Source: Pseudomonas oligotrophica
GTDB taxonomy: Bacteria > Pseudomonadota > Gammaproteobacteria > Pseudomonadales > Pseudomonadaceae
NCBI RefSeq assembly: GCF_021726475.1
Contig: NZ_JAKJRU010000009.1
Span: forward strand, 1-64,000
Reading direction: 5' to 3'
DNA length: 64,000 bases
Part shown: in pieces, positions 48,351-56,915 of the stretch
Position numbering within the stretch: position 1 is the first letter of the stretch
How the letters are laid out: each line of letters starts with the position of its first letter
Made by a program: the position numbers and the translations under genes
The notes under the pieces: model-generated
Seen by the model: only the letters and a program-made list of their open reading frames with translations
What the model was told of the DNA's origin: nothing
Databases searched by the model: none

Positions 48351-49064
48351 ATGCGCCAGGGGCTGGCCCGCACCGGGTTGTCGCTGCTCGCGGCCTGCGT
48401 CGTCACGCTGCTGCTGTTCGCGCTGATGCTGAGCATGGTCTCGCCGCCGCGCAGCGACGCCATCGACGAGCCGGTGGCAATCGCCAATTTCGTGCGCATG
48501 GACGGGCGCAATCAGGATGCCGCGTCGCGCTCGCGCCAGCAGGCCCCGCAGCCGCCCCAGCCGAAGACGCCGCAACCGCCGAGTCCGCCGACCCCGAGCA
48601 TGGCGACGCCGGCGGCGAACCTGCCCAAGCTCGACCTCGACCTGCCGAACATCGACAGCGGCGTCTCGGTGGCGGCCGCGCCGGCGCCGAGCCTGAGCGG
48701 ACTCACCGCGGCGACGACCCCGGCACCTGCCGCCGCGGCACCGGCCGCAGCGGCAGCCGAGGCGGGCGGCCAGCCCGGCGGCCCGGAGCAGGAGGTCATG
48801 CCGCTCAACGACGTGCGTCCCGAATACCCCTACCGCGCCCGCCAGCGTGGCATCGAGGGCCATATCAAGCTGGCCTTTACCATCACCGCCGGCGGGCGGG
48901 TGGAGAACATCCGCGTGCTGGACGCCTCGCCGCCCAACGTGTTCGACCGTGAGGCACGCCGCGCCGCGGCGCGCTGGCGCTTCGCCCCGCGCACCGAGAA
49001 CGGCGTGGCGGTCGCGCGCGAAGCGGTGAAAACCCTGCACTTCCGCCTCCAGGGAGAACGCTGA
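48351..49064 (+). CDS. TonB-like protein
   Basis: 237 aa. N-terminal TM anchor (LSLLAACVVTLLLFALML), a Pro/Gln-rich then Ala/Pro-rich periplasmic spacer (residues about 60-145), and the TonB C-terminal domain (residues about 150-235) with DVRPEYPYRARQRGIEGHIK and ARRAAARWRFAPRTENGV. It should pass energy to TonB-dependent outer-membrane receptors, none of which is encoded in this window. Confidence 0.88.
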   Translation: MRQGLARTGLSLLAACVVTLLLFALMLSMVSPPRSDAIDEPVAIANFVRMDGRNQDAASRSRQQAPQPPQPKTPQPPSPPTPSMATPAANLPKLDLDLPNIDSGVSVAAAPAPSLSGLTAATTPAPAAAAPAAAAAEAGGQPGGPEQEVMPLNDVRPEYPYRARQRGIEGHIKLAFTITAGGRVENIRVLDASPPNVFDREARRAAARWRFAPRTENGVAVAREAVKTLHFRLQGER

Positions 49065-49065
49065 G

Positions 49066-50157
49066 ATGCCCCGTCTGCTGCTCGTGCTGTTGCTGTCCTT
49101 CGTCGGCGCCGCCCAGGCCGCGCAGAGCATCGATCCTCGCGTATTGATGGCTCTGCAACAGGCCCAGGGGGCCCAGCAGAAGGGCAATCACGCCGCCGCC
49201 CGCAAGCTGCTCGAGGGCGCCGAGGCCAAGCCCGGCAGCCTGGAGCAGGCACTGCTCTGGCGCAGTCTGGGCTACCTGGCCTGGGCCGAGGGCGACACGG
49301 CGCGGGCCGCGCAATGGCTGGACAAGGCGATCGCCAGCGGCAAGCTCGACGAGCAGAGCCTCGCCGGCGAGCGCGCCAACCTGGCGCGGCTGTTCCTCGC
49401 CGAAGGCCAGTTCGCGCGGGTAGTGACTCTGCTGCAGGGCGCGGATCAGCAGGATGGCGCAGTCCTGCGCATGCTGGTGCAGGCCTACCAGGGCCTCGGC
49501 CAGCATGCCAAGGCGCTGCCGCTGGCCGAGCGCTACGTCGCGGCCAACCCGCGCGCCGAGGACGTCTGGCTGCAACTGCTGGTCGCCGGCAATGCCGAGC
49601 TCAAGCGCTACCAGGCCGCCGAGCGCTGGCAGCGCCAGTTGCTGCTGCGCCATCCCGACCAGCCGCGCGCCTGGCGCCAGCTGGCCGGCCTGCAGCAGCT
49701 GGCCGGCGCCGAGGATCGTGCGCTGGCGACCCTGCGTACCGCCTACGCCAAGGGGCTGCGCTTCAGCGAGGCGGAGCTGGACAACCTGGTGCTGCTGGCC
49801 GCGGCGGCCGACCAGCCCTGGCAGGGCGCGCGGCTGCTCGACGGCCTGCTCGACGCCGGCCTGCTGGCGCCCAGCGCCACCCGGCGCGAGCGCCTGGGCA
49901 TGCTCTGGTGGCAGGCGCGCGAACGCGGCAGCGCCGCGCGGATCCTGCGCGAGCTGGCCAGCCAGTCCGGCAGTGCCAAGCTGTGGATGAACGTCGCCCA
50001 GCTGGAACTCGAGCAGGCGCGCTGGCAGGCCGGCCTGGAGGCGCTCAAGCAGGCCGAGCGCGCCGGTGCCGAACGGCGCCGGGTGCGCGCCTGGCGCGAC
50101 TGGGCCGAAGCCGAGCTGAGCTTCGAGCGCGAGCGGCAGGTGGCCCGCGCCGACTGA
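49066..50157 (+). CDS. TPR-repeat protein at the end of the TonB operon
   Basis: 363 aa. Signal peptide about residues 1-18 (MPRLLLVLLLSFVGAAQA), then helical repeats resembling tetratricopeptide units (LLEGAEAKPGSLEQALLWRS; DGAVLRMLVQAYQGLGQHAK and others). It sits one base after the tonB stop, like the TPR gene that closes Vibrio TonB2 operons. Likely a periplasmic partner of the complex. Confidence 0.75.
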   Translation: MPRLLLVLLLSFVGAAQAAQSIDPRVLMALQQAQGAQQKGNHAAARKLLEGAEAKPGSLEQALLWRSLGYLAWAEGDTARAAQWLDKAIASGKLDEQSLAGERANLARLFLAEGQFARVVTLLQGADQQDGAVLRMLVQAYQGLGQHAKALPLAERYVAANPRAEDVWLQLLVAGNAELKRYQAAERWQRQLLLRHPDQPRAWRQLAGLQQLAGAEDRALATLRTAYAKGLRFSEAELDNLVLLAAAADQPWQGARLLDGLLDAGLLAPSATRRERLGMLWWQARERGSAARILRELASQSGSAKLWMNVAQLELEQARWQAGLEALKQAERAGAERRRVRAWRDWAEAELSFERERQVARAD

Positions 50158-50164
50158 GTGAGGC

Positions 50165-50677
50165 TCAGGGCAGCTCGTAGGTCAGGATGCGCTGGGCCTG
50201 CATGCGATAACCCGCCTCGGCCAGCTCGCTGCTGGCCGGCTCGACCCGCAGCGGTCCCTCGACCCAGAACGGCTGGTAGAGCTGCTCCATCTTCACCCCC
50301 AGCTCGCTGACCGCATGCACGATCTGGTTCGACGGCGGCGGTGGCACATGAATGCAGGCGCCGAAATAGGGCACCAGCAGAAACTCCACCACGCGGCCTT
50401 CCTCGCTCGTCTCCAGCGGCACGATGTAACCGGGCAGGCGAACCTCCAGACCGTCCAGCTCGTGCACCACCGGCGCGTCCGGTAGTTGCTGCGCCGCCGC
50501 CGGGCCGTTCTCGGCGGCCAGTACGTCGGCCAGCTGCGACAGGTCGTGCAGGGGCGTCGGTGCCGGCGCCGGCGGCGCGCCGGCCGGAACCAGCTCCGAC
50601 CAGCGCAGTTCGCGCACTTCGGCGGCGGCAGCGGTCGACAGCAGGCAGAGCAGCAGGGCAGGCAGGACGCGGCGCAT
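50165..50677 (-). CDS. DUF3299 periplasmic protein of the zinc-linked ABC cluster
   Basis: 170 aa. Signal peptide MRRVLPALLLCLLSTAAAA. The core RLPGYIVPLETSEEGRVVEF, LLVPYFGACIHVPPPPSNQI and YQPFWVEGPLRV is the DUF3299 block, with a conserved Cys and His that could bind metal. Last gene of a four-gene minus-strand set that resembles PA4063-PA4066 in P. aeruginosa. It ends 7 bases from the converging TPR gene. A much longer frame from 52075 is a shadow of the genes above. Confidence 0.8.
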   Translation of the reverse strand: MRRVLPALLLCLLSTAAAAEVRELRWSELVPAGAPPAPAPTPLHDLSQLADVLAAENGPAAAQQLPDAPVVHELDGLEVRLPGYIVPLETSEEGRVVEFLLVPYFGACIHVPPPPSNQIVHAVSELGVKMEQLYQPFWVEGPLRVEPASSELAEAGYRMQAQRILTYELP

Positions 50678-50685
50678 GGCGGACC

Positions 50686-51951
50686 TCACAGGCGAATGGA
50701 CAGGCCGTCGGCGAGCGACTGGCGGTAGGCGCGCCAGGCCGGAACGGCGCTCATCAGCACGGCGGCCACCAGCACCGCCGCGAGCAGGCGCCACTCGTGG
50801 GCGCCAGGCCAGGCCAGCGGCAGGTAGAGGCCGTAATGCGCCTGCAGCGGGCCCTGGGCCGCGGCGATGCCGAGGCAGAGCAGGGCCAGGCCGCCGAGCA
50901 TGCCGGCCAGCGCCAGCACCAGCGCCTCGGCCACCAGCAGCGCGGCGATGTGCCAGGGCCGTGCGCCGACCGAGCGCAGGATGGCCATCTCCCGGCGCCG
51001 CTCGTTGAGGCTGGCGAGGATGGCGGTGAGCATGCCCACCAGGCCGATCAGCACGACGAACAGCGAGATCACGAACAGCGCCTGCTCTGCGGTGCCCATC
51101 AGGCTCCACAGCTCCTGCAGGGCGACGCCCGGCAGCACCGCCAGCAGCGGCTCGCCGGGATAGGCGTTGATCTCGCGCTGCACGGCGAAGGTGGCGATGC
51201 GACTGTCGAGCCCGAGCAGGAAGGCGGTGATCTGCCGCGGCGCCAGGTCCGCCTCGCGCGCCTGGTCGGCGCTCAGCCGCGCGCTGCCCTGCGCCGGCAT
51301 GCCGTTGCGCCAGTCCAGGTGCAGCGCCTGCATGCCGGCCAGGCTGACGTGCAGGGTGCGATCGACCGGCGTGCCGGTGCGCGCGAGGATGCCCACCACG
51401 CGGAACGGCTTGTCGTCGTGCTTGAGCAGACTGATGCGCGCCACGCCGTGGGCCAGCACCAGCGAATCGCCGAGCCGGTAATCGAGCGCCTGTGCCACCT
51501 CGGCGCCGAGTACGACCTCGAAGGGATCGGCGGCGAAGGGCCGGCCTTCGGCCAGCTGCAGCGCTTGCCGGCGGCCGTAGCGGTAGTGCTCGAAATACGC
51601 AGTGCTGGTGCCGAGCACGCGATAGCCGCGGTGCGAGTCGCCCAGCGACAGCGGGATCGCCCAGCTCACCCGCGGATGGCGGGCGTAGTGCTCGAAGCTC
51701 TCCCAGCGGATGTTGTTGGTGGCGTTGCCGATGCGGAACACCGAGTAGAGCAGCAGGTTGACCGAGCCGGATCTCGCGCCGACCACCAGGTCCGTGCCGC
51801 TGATGGTGCTGGCGAAGCTGGCCCGCGCCTCGTTGCGCACGCGTTCGACCGTCAGCAGCAGGCACACCGAGAGAGCGATGGCCAGCACCGTGAGCAGGGC
51901 GGTGAAGCGGCGGTTGTTCAGGCTGGCCAGCGCCAGTCGCAGCAGAAGCAT
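50686..51951 (-). CDS. ABC transporter permease, FtsX/MacB type
   Basis: 421 aa. One N-terminal TM helix (RRFTALLTVLAIALSVCLLL), a large periplasmic MacB-like domain (residues about 45-270), then three C-terminal TM helices (ALFVISLFVVLIGLVGMLTA; LVAEALVLALAGMLGGLALL; LLAAVLVAAVLMSAVPA). This topology fits mechanotransmission rather than classic uptake. Works with the ATPase that lies 3 bases upstream. Confidence 0.88.
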   Translation of the reverse strand: MLLLRLALASLNNRRFTALLTVLAIALSVCLLLTVERVRNEARASFASTISGTDLVVGARSGSVNLLLYSVFRIGNATNNIRWESFEHYARHPRVSWAIPLSLGDSHRGYRVLGTSTAYFEHYRYGRRQALQLAEGRPFAADPFEVVLGAEVAQALDYRLGDSLVLAHGVARISLLKHDDKPFRVVGILARTGTPVDRTLHVSLAGMQALHLDWRNGMPAQGSARLSADQAREADLAPRQITAFLLGLDSRIATFAVQREINAYPGEPLLAVLPGVALQELWSLMGTAEQALFVISLFVVLIGLVGMLTAILASLNERRREMAILRSVGARPWHIAALLVAEALVLALAGMLGGLALLCLGIAAAQGPLQAHYGLYLPLAWPGAHEWRLLAAVLVAAVLMSAVPAWRAYRQSLADGLSIRL

Positions 51952-51954
51952 GGT

Positions 51955-52662
51955 TCAGCGCTCCGTGGCCGGGTGCGCCCGGTTCAGCTCGGGCAGCGCC
52001 AGGCGGCGGTCGAAGTGCCGGGCCAGGCTGCGGTCGTGGCTGACCAGCAACAGGCTGGCGCCCGCTGCGCGGCATTCGTCGAACAGCAGGCGGAGAAAGC
52101 CGTCGCGGCGGTCGGCATCCAGCGCCGAAGTCGGTTCGTCGGCGATCACCAGCTCCGGCTGGCCGATCAGCGCCCGTGCCGCCGCCACGCGCTGCTGCTG
52201 GCCGATGGACAGCGCGCCGGCACGGCGCGGCAACAGCGCCGGCGAGAGGCCGAGATGTTCGAGCAGGCGGCCCGCCGCGGCGCGTTCGCTGCCGTGCCGC
52301 TGGCAGGCGCGCTGGCGGCGCAGTGCGGAAAACTGGCAGGGCAGCAGCACGTTGGCCTCGACCGAGAGGAACGGCAGCAAGTTGAACTGCTGGAAGATGA
52401 AGCCGGTGTGGTCGACCCGCAGGCGGTCGCGGGCACCGGCGCGCAGGGCCGCCAGGTCGGCGCCCAGCAGCCGTACATGCCCGCGGCTGGCGGTCTGCAC
52501 GCCGCCGATCAGGCCCAGCAGGGTGGTCTTGCCGCTGCCGGACGGGCCTTCGAGGAACACCCGCTCGCCGGCGTCCAGGCGAAGCTGCGCGATGTGCAGC
52601 AGCTCCGGCTGGCCCGGCCAGGCGAAGTGCAGGTCATCGATGTCGAGCAGCGGCGTGGTCAT
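51955..52662 (-). CDS. ABC transporter ATP-binding protein
   Basis: 235 aa. Walker A GPSGSGKTTLL (about residues 40-50), Q-loop FIFQQFNLLPFL, signature LSIGQQQRVAAARAL, Walker B LVIADEPTSALD, switch His in LLVSHDRSLA. LolD/MacB-like. Partner of the FtsX-type permease. Confidence 0.92.
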   Translation of the reverse strand: MTTPLLDIDDLHFAWPGQPELLHIAQLRLDAGERVFLEGPSGSGKTTLLGLIGGVQTASRGHVRLLGADLAALRAGARDRLRVDHTGFIFQQFNLLPFLSVEANVLLPCQFSALRRQRACQRHGSERAAAGRLLEHLGLSPALLPRRAGALSIGQQQRVAAARALIGQPELVIADEPTSALDADRRDGFLRLLFDECRAAGASLLLVSHDRSLARHFDRRLALPELNRAHPATER

Positions 52663-52669
52663 CGACCGC

Positions 52670-53272
52670 TCAGAGTGCGAGGGCGCTGCGGCCCGGTTCC
52701 AGTTCTACGGCACGCTGGCCGCTGGCGCCGAGCAGCTGGACGCGAACGCGCTGCAGCTGCGGATAGGCGGTGAACAGCTCGCCCAGCTCGAGGCTGGTCA
52801 GCGCCGCGGGCTCGGCGCATTGCAGCCGGTAGCGGGCGTGGATGTCGGTGTGCTCGCCCTGGCTGGCGGCCTCCTTCGGTGCGCCGCCGCGGCTGTAGCC
52901 GGCATGGCCGCCGCCGAGCAGCGGGCTCTCGATGGCCTGTTCCTCGACCGAGCAGGCCGCCCGTTCCGGCAGGCCGAACAGCCACTGCGGCTGCTCCAGG
53001 TGCGCGCGCACCTGTGCGACCTGGCGCTCGTCGGCGTCGCCGTCCGGGGCGTGCTCGAAGCCGAGCAGGTTGGCCGCCGGGCTGCGCAGCTCCAGCTCCA
53101 CGAGCGCGCCGTCGACCGCGACGTCCAGCTCCGCCGTGCCGTGTTCGTGGGCCGGCAGCGCGGCATGGCCGTGGGCGTCGGCATGGGTGTGGTGCGGCGC
53201 CGCATCGGCCGCCAGGGCGGGCGCGGCCAGCGGCAGGAGGGACAGGGGCAGGGCGAGAAGCAGCTGGCGCAT
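52670..53272 (-). CDS. DUF2796 His-rich periplasmic protein
   Basis: 200 aa. Signal peptide MRQLLLALPLSLLPLAAPALAA, followed at once by a metal-binding looking stretch HHTHADAHGHAALPAHEHG. The rest has DVAVDGALVELELRSPAANL and the paired Cys of AACSVEE and YRLQCAEP. In P. aeruginosa the like gene PA4063 is reported to be Zur-regulated and zinc-binding. First gene of the cluster, downstream of a Zur-like site. Confidence 0.82.
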   Translation of the reverse strand: MRQLLLALPLSLLPLAAPALAADAAPHHTHADAHGHAALPAHEHGTAELDVAVDGALVELELRSPAANLLGFEHAPDGDADERQVAQVRAHLEQPQWLFGLPERAACSVEEQAIESPLLGGGHAGYSRGGAPKEAASQGEHTDIHARYRLQCAEPAALTSLELGELFTAYPQLQRVRVQLLGASGQRAVELEPGRSALAL

Positions 53273-53295
53273 GGCGGGTCCGGGCGGGCTTGAGG

Positions 53296-53310
53296 GGTTA
53301 CGTTATAACA
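53296..53310 (-). promoter_or_regulatory. Putative Zur operator upstream of the DUF2796 gene
   Basis: On the minus strand the site reads TGTTATAACGTAACC. It fits TGTTATA-N-TATAACA at 11 of 14 fixed positions and includes the palindrome GTTATAAC. It lies 24 bases before the ATG. Confidence 0.55.
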
Positions 53311-53382
53311 ACTTTTCCGCCTCGCTGGCCAGCGCCCGGGCAGTCATGTGAGCATGGCCGCATTTCGAGGAAGGAGGCAGCG

Positions 53383-53733
53383 ATGATCAGGGTATCCGGG
53401 AAGATCGGCGAATGGCCGGTGGAGCTGGCCATCGAACTGGACGACGAGGACTGGGCCCGGCTGGCGACGCAGTTGACGGTCGGTCCAGCGCTGGCGGCTC
53501 CTGCATCGGCAGCTGGCGAGGCGCCTCGTCGTGGCGACGACGGCCTCTGGCTGACGGCGCAGGAACGGCTGCGCCAGGCCGGCGCGCTGGACGGCCCGCA
53601 GCTGTTCGAGGAACTCAAGGCGCTGGCCGGCAGCGAGCAGGCGGCCAAGCGGCTGCTGGTCAGGCTGCGTCACAGCGCGCAGGTGCAGGTCGAGCCCGGC
53701 GCCCACGCGCCGACCTATCGCTGGATCGGCTGA
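53383..53733 (+). CDS. Hypothetical protein (PA4062-like)
   Basis: 116 aa, soluble, no signal peptide. It has an acidic N-terminal half (VELAIELDDEDWARLATQL) and a basic helical C-terminal half (SEQAAKRLLVRLRHSAQVQV). No domain recognised. The ATG is preceded by AAGGAGG. The position between the zinc cluster and cnoX matches PA4062 as I recall it. Confidence 0.75.
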   Translation: MIRVSGKIGEWPVELAIELDDEDWARLATQLTVGPALAAPASAAGEAPRRGDDGLWLTAQERLRQAGALDGPQLFEELKALAGSEQAAKRLLVRLRHSAQVQVEPGAHAPTYRWIG

Positions 53734-53739
53734 ACCGGC

Positions 53740-54609
53740 TCAGTAGAGCGCCTGGTACAGCTTGCGGCGGTACTGGCCGACCAGCGGGTGATCGCTGCCG
53801 AGCAGCTCGAAGACCTGCAGCAGGGTCTTGTGCGCGACGCCTTCGTTGAAGCCGCGGTTGCGCACGAACAGCCGGAGCAGGCCGTCCAGGGCCGCCTCGT
53901 ACTGCTGCCGGGCGAGCTGCTGCACGGCCAGCTGATAGGTGGCTTCGTCGTCGGACGGGTCCTGCGCCAGGCGCGACTTCAGCGTGGCGGGCTCGGGCAG
54001 GTCGTTGGCCTGGCGCAGGAAGGTCAGCTGCGCGCGGGCGCCGGCCAGCACCTGCTTGTGCTCATCGCCCTTGACCGCATCGAGGACGGCCTCGGCCTCG
54101 CCCAGCTCGCCGCGTTCGGCCAGGCAGCGCGCATAGAGGATCAGCGCCTCGGCGTTCTCGTTGTCCTCTCCGAGCAACTGCTTGAGCTGGCTTTCCGCCT
54201 CGCCGATGCGGCCTTCGGCAAACTGCGCCCTGGCGCTGTCCAGCAGGTCGGCCTCCGGCGCCGGCGGCAGCTGCACGTGCGGTTCGAGCATCGCGCGGAT
54301 CGCCGATTCGGGTTGCGCCCCGGCGAAGCCGTCGACCGGCTGGCCGTCCTTGAACAGCACCACCGTCGGCAGGCTGCGGATGCCGAAGCGCATCACCACG
54401 TCCTGCTCGATGTCGCAGTTGACCTTGGCCAGCAGCAACTCGCCGGCGTATTCCTCGGTGATCTTCGCCAGCAGCGGCATCAGCGCCTTGCACGGCGCGC
54501 ACCACTCGGCCCAGAAGTCCACCAGCACCGGTTTGTGAAAGGAGTTTTCCAGCACCAGCTGCTCGAAGTTGGCACTGGTGACATCGAAGATGAAGGGACT
54601 CTGGCTCAT
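53740..54609 (-). CDS. cnoX: CnoX/YbbN: thioredoxin-TPR co-chaperone
   Basis: 289 aa. Thioredoxin domain (residues 1-110) with an intact active site WCAPCK; then TPR-like helical repeats (about 120-289, ending in YRRKLYQALY). CnoX proteins protect unfolded proteins under oxidative stress and hand them to GroEL. E. coli CnoX has a divergent site; this one keeps both cysteines. Start ATG 54609, MSQSPFIFDVTSANFEQ, rather than the Met 14 codons upstream. Confidence 0.88.
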   Translation of the reverse strand: MSQSPFIFDVTSANFEQLVLENSFHKPVLVDFWAEWCAPCKALMPLLAKITEEYAGELLLAKVNCDIEQDVVMRFGIRSLPTVVLFKDGQPVDGFAGAQPESAIRAMLEPHVQLPPAPEADLLDSARAQFAEGRIGEAESQLKQLLGEDNENAEALILYARCLAERGELGEAEAVLDAVKGDEHKQVLAGARAQLTFLRQANDLPEPATLKSRLAQDPSDDEATYQLAVQQLARQQYEAALDGLLRLFVRNRGFNEGVAHKTLLQVFELLGSDHPLVGQYRRKLYQALY

Positions 54610-54708
54610 CGGTAAGCGTCTCGGCAGGAACATGAAAAAGCGTTGCAGCATGACATGGGGGCAATGGCGATGCCATGCAAGGGCCTGCGTGGTCTGCAGC
54701 CGTGCCGC

Positions 54709-55245
54709 TCAGCCTGCCAGTGGGGCCGGCGTGCGCAGCAGCGGCCAGCTGCAGAGCTCGCGATAACGCACGCCGCTCGCCGCCTGCTCCGAGATGTAGA
54801 GCACGAAGCGCTCGACCGGCCAGGCGAACGCCGGGCTCGTGCCGTGCCGGCGCTCGCCTGCCTGGCGCACCAGCGTCAGGTGCGGCAGGAAGGGGCGGTC
54901 GTCCACCGGCAGCCCGCGCTCGGCCAGGCCGGCGCGCAGCAGGGCGACGAGATCGGCCAGTGCGCGTGGCGGCTGGCCTGGCGCCAGACAGATGAAACCC
55001 TTGCCGAGGCTGATCAGCCGATCCAGGCGCAGCTCGAAGGCTTCGGCACGGATCGACTCGCCCAGGCGCGCGATCTCGGCCAGTGCGTCGGCCGGCTGCG
55101 CGCCGAGAAAGGCCAGGGTCAGGTGCAGGTTCGCCGGCGGCACGGCGCGCCCGCCCAGGCCCTGCTCGTCGCGCCAGCGGCAAATTGCCTGCGCCTGGTC
55201 GGCCGGGCAGGGCAGGGCGAAGAACAGCCGCAGTGGGTCGTTCAT
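54709..55245 (-). CDS. thpR: RNA 2',3'-cyclic phosphodiesterase (LigT/ThpR)
   Basis: 178 aa 2H phosphoesterase. The two HxTx motifs are LHLTLAFLG (about residue 42) and PHLTLVRQ (about 125). Family members open RNA 2',3'-cyclic phosphates or join tRNA halves in vitro. Overlaps the end of the methyltransferase gene by 4 bases. Confidence 0.9.
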   Translation of the reverse strand: MNDPLRLFFALPCPADQAQAICRWRDEQGLGGRAVPPANLHLTLAFLGAQPADALAEIARLGESIRAEAFELRLDRLISLGKGFICLAPGQPPRALADLVALLRAGLAERGLPVDDRPFLPHLTLVRQAGERRHGTSPAFAWPVERFVLYISEQAASGVRYRELCSWPLLRTPAPLAG

Positions 55246-55910
55246 GCTGCCGCCTCTGCGCGGCGGGCGTGGTAGAGGCTGACCCGGCGAAATTCTGCTG
55301 GTTCGGCGAGGTCCGGCCAGGTGCAGGCTTCGAGCATGCCAAGGCGCTGGTACAGCGGGTGGGCGAAGTCGCGCACCCGCGAGTCGGCGACCAGTGCCTC
55401 GCGGCCGCGGCTGAGGAACTGGTCGAGCAGCGGCAGGTTGGCGCGGTCGTAGAGCACGTCGGCGACGATGATCAGGTCGAAGCGGTCGGCTTCGGTGAAG
55501 AAGTCCGCCGAGTAGCTCAGCTGGACGTCATTCAGCGCGGCATTGGCGCGGCAGGCCGCCAGGGCCAGCGGGTCGAGGTCGCAGGCCACCACTTCGGCCG
55601 CACCCGCCCTGGCCGCGGCGATCGCGGCGACGCCGGAGCCGGCGCCGAAGTCCAGCACACGACGGCCACGCACCCATTCGGGACGCTCGGCCAGCCACTG
55701 CGCCAGGGCCAGGCCGCTGGCCCAGCAGAAGCACCAGTAGGGCGGCTCCTCGAGGATGAGCCGGGTTTCGTCGGGGCTAAAGGCGCGGTCCATGTTCACC
55801 GCATCGATCAGCCATAGGCGCAGATCGGTGCCCGGCAGCGTCTCGATGCCCAGGCGCGCATCGCCGAGCAGCGTGGCCAGCGCCTGTTGCAGCGCGCGCG
55901 GTGGGCTCAT
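55242..55910 (-). CDS. Class I SAM-dependent methyltransferase
   Basis: 222 aa. SAM-binding motif [20 protein letters not shown] and motif post-[25 protein letters not shown] as motif II. Resembles the ETFB/PrmA-like lysine methyltransferases ([18 protein letters not shown]). Target unknown. Overlaps thpR by 4 bases and the lipoprotein gene upstream by ATGA, so it is the middle of a three-gene minus operon. Confidence 0.85.
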   Translation of the reverse strand: MSPPRALQQALATLLGDARLGIETLPGTDLRLWLIDAVNMDRAFSPDETRLILEEPPYWCFCWASGLALAQWLAERPEWVRGRRVLDFGAGSGVAAIAAARAGAAEVVACDLDPLALAACRANAALNDVQLSYSADFFTEADRFDLIIVADVLYDRANLPLLDQFLSRGREALVADSRVRDFAHPLYQRLGMLEACTWPDLAEPAEFRRVSLYHARRAEAAA

Positions 55911-56329
55911 GGTGCCGGTACCAGGCGCAGATCACCGAGCGCCTGGCTGCCGGCACTTTCGATGGGGATCGCCGGCAGGCGCATGATCAGCTGTCCGGCG
56001 CGGGTCACGCGGCCGCGCAGCTCGACCCGGCGCCCGGCGGGGAAGGCCTCGGGATTGAACTGCAGGGCGAACGGCAGTGGCTGGCCCTGGCTCTGCAGCT
56101 GCAGCGAGCTGAGCAGGCGGTCGGGCTGGTCGCGGCGGTCGACCTGCAGCAGCGCCAGCTCCACCTGGCTGCCGGCCGGGGCGCCGAGCAGCCGGCCCTG
56201 CAGCTGGTTGAGGATGTCCGACTGCTGCACCGGCAGCTCGACCGGCTGCACCGGCGCCTCGCTCGGCTGGCTGCTGCAGCCGGCAGCGGCGAGCAGGACG
56301 GCGCTGAAAAGGAAGGGACGAAACGGCAC
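55907..56329 (-). CDS. YbaY-like lipoprotein
   Basis: 140 aa. Lipoprotein signal peptide with lipobox LLAAAGC at about residue 18. Mature part has the YbaY-type sandwich: [17 protein letters not shown] and [20 protein letters not shown]. Outer-membrane lipoprotein, function unknown. The start is GTG at 56329, with AGGAG 7 bases upstream; no suitable ATG lies closer. Divergent from nrdR. Confidence 0.75.
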   Translation of the reverse strand: MPFRPFLFSAVLLAAAGCSSQPSEAPVQPVELPVQQSDILNQLQGRLLGAPAGSQVELALLQVDRRDQPDRLLSSLQLQSQGQPLPFALQFNPEAFPAGRRVELRGRVTRAGQLIMRLPAIPIESAGSQALGDLRLVPAP

Positions 56330-56385
56330 GAAGGGCTCCTCCGGCGGGCAGTGGCAGTGCGTACGGCATGGTACTGCGCCCTCGT

Positions 56386-56413
56386 TTGTCTTGCCTGGGC
56401 GATGCGCTACCAT
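56386..56413 (+). promoter_or_regulatory. Candidate nrdR-ribD promoter
   Basis: TTGTCT (56386-56391), 16 bases, TACCAT (56408-56413), 35 bases before the nrdR ATG. Moderate match. Confidence 0.35.
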
Positions 56414-56447
56414 GGCGCTCCTCTCCACTCTGACCACGAATGTCACC

Positions 56448-56915
56448 ATGCATTGTCCCTTCTGCAGCGCGCATGACACCAAGGTCATCGACTCCCGCCT
56501 GGTGGCCGAGGGCGACCAGGTCCGCCGGCGCCGCGAATGCCTGGCCTGCGGCGAGCGCTTTACCACCTTCGAAACCGCCGAACTGGTGATGCCGCGCCTG
56601 ATCAAGTCCGATGGCAGCCGCCAGCCGTTCGACGAGGACAAGCTGCGCGCCGGCATGCAGCGCGCACTGGAGAAACGCCCGGTCAGCGTCGAGCGCCTCG
56701 AGGCCGCGATCGGCCACATCAAGCACCAGTTGCGCGCCACCGGCGAGCGCGAGGTCAAGTCGCGCGTGCTCGGCGAGCTGGTGATGGCCGAGCTGCAGAA
56801 GCTCGACGAGGTCGCCTATATCCGCTTCGCCTCGGTCTACCGCCGCTTCCAGGACCTCAACGAGTTCCGCGAGGAGATCGAGCGGCTGTCCTCGCGCGAT
56901 CCGGGCAAGGCCTGA
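56448..56915 (+). CDS. nrdR: NrdR: repressor of ribonucleotide reductase genes
   Basis: 155 aa. Zinc ribbon residues 1-36 ([33 protein letters not shown]) and an ATP-cone (about 49-139) that senses ATP/dATP. Normal length. The ATG at 56448 begins with the zinc ribbon. The stop overlaps the ribD ATG by one base (TGATG). Confidence 0.96.
   Translation: MHCPFCSAHDTKVIDSRLVAEGDQVRRRRECLACGERFTTFETAELVMPRLIKSDGSRQPFDEDKLRAGMQRALEKRPVSVERLEAAIGHIKHQLRATGEREVKSRVLGELVMAELQKLDEVAYIRFASVYRRFQDLNEFREEIERLSSRDPGKA

Noticed and set aside
50678..52075. Upstream extension of the DUF3299 gene giving 636 residues.
   Set aside because: The added part is an Arg/Pro/Ala-rich shadow of the permease gene; the start at 50677 begins a clear signal peptide.
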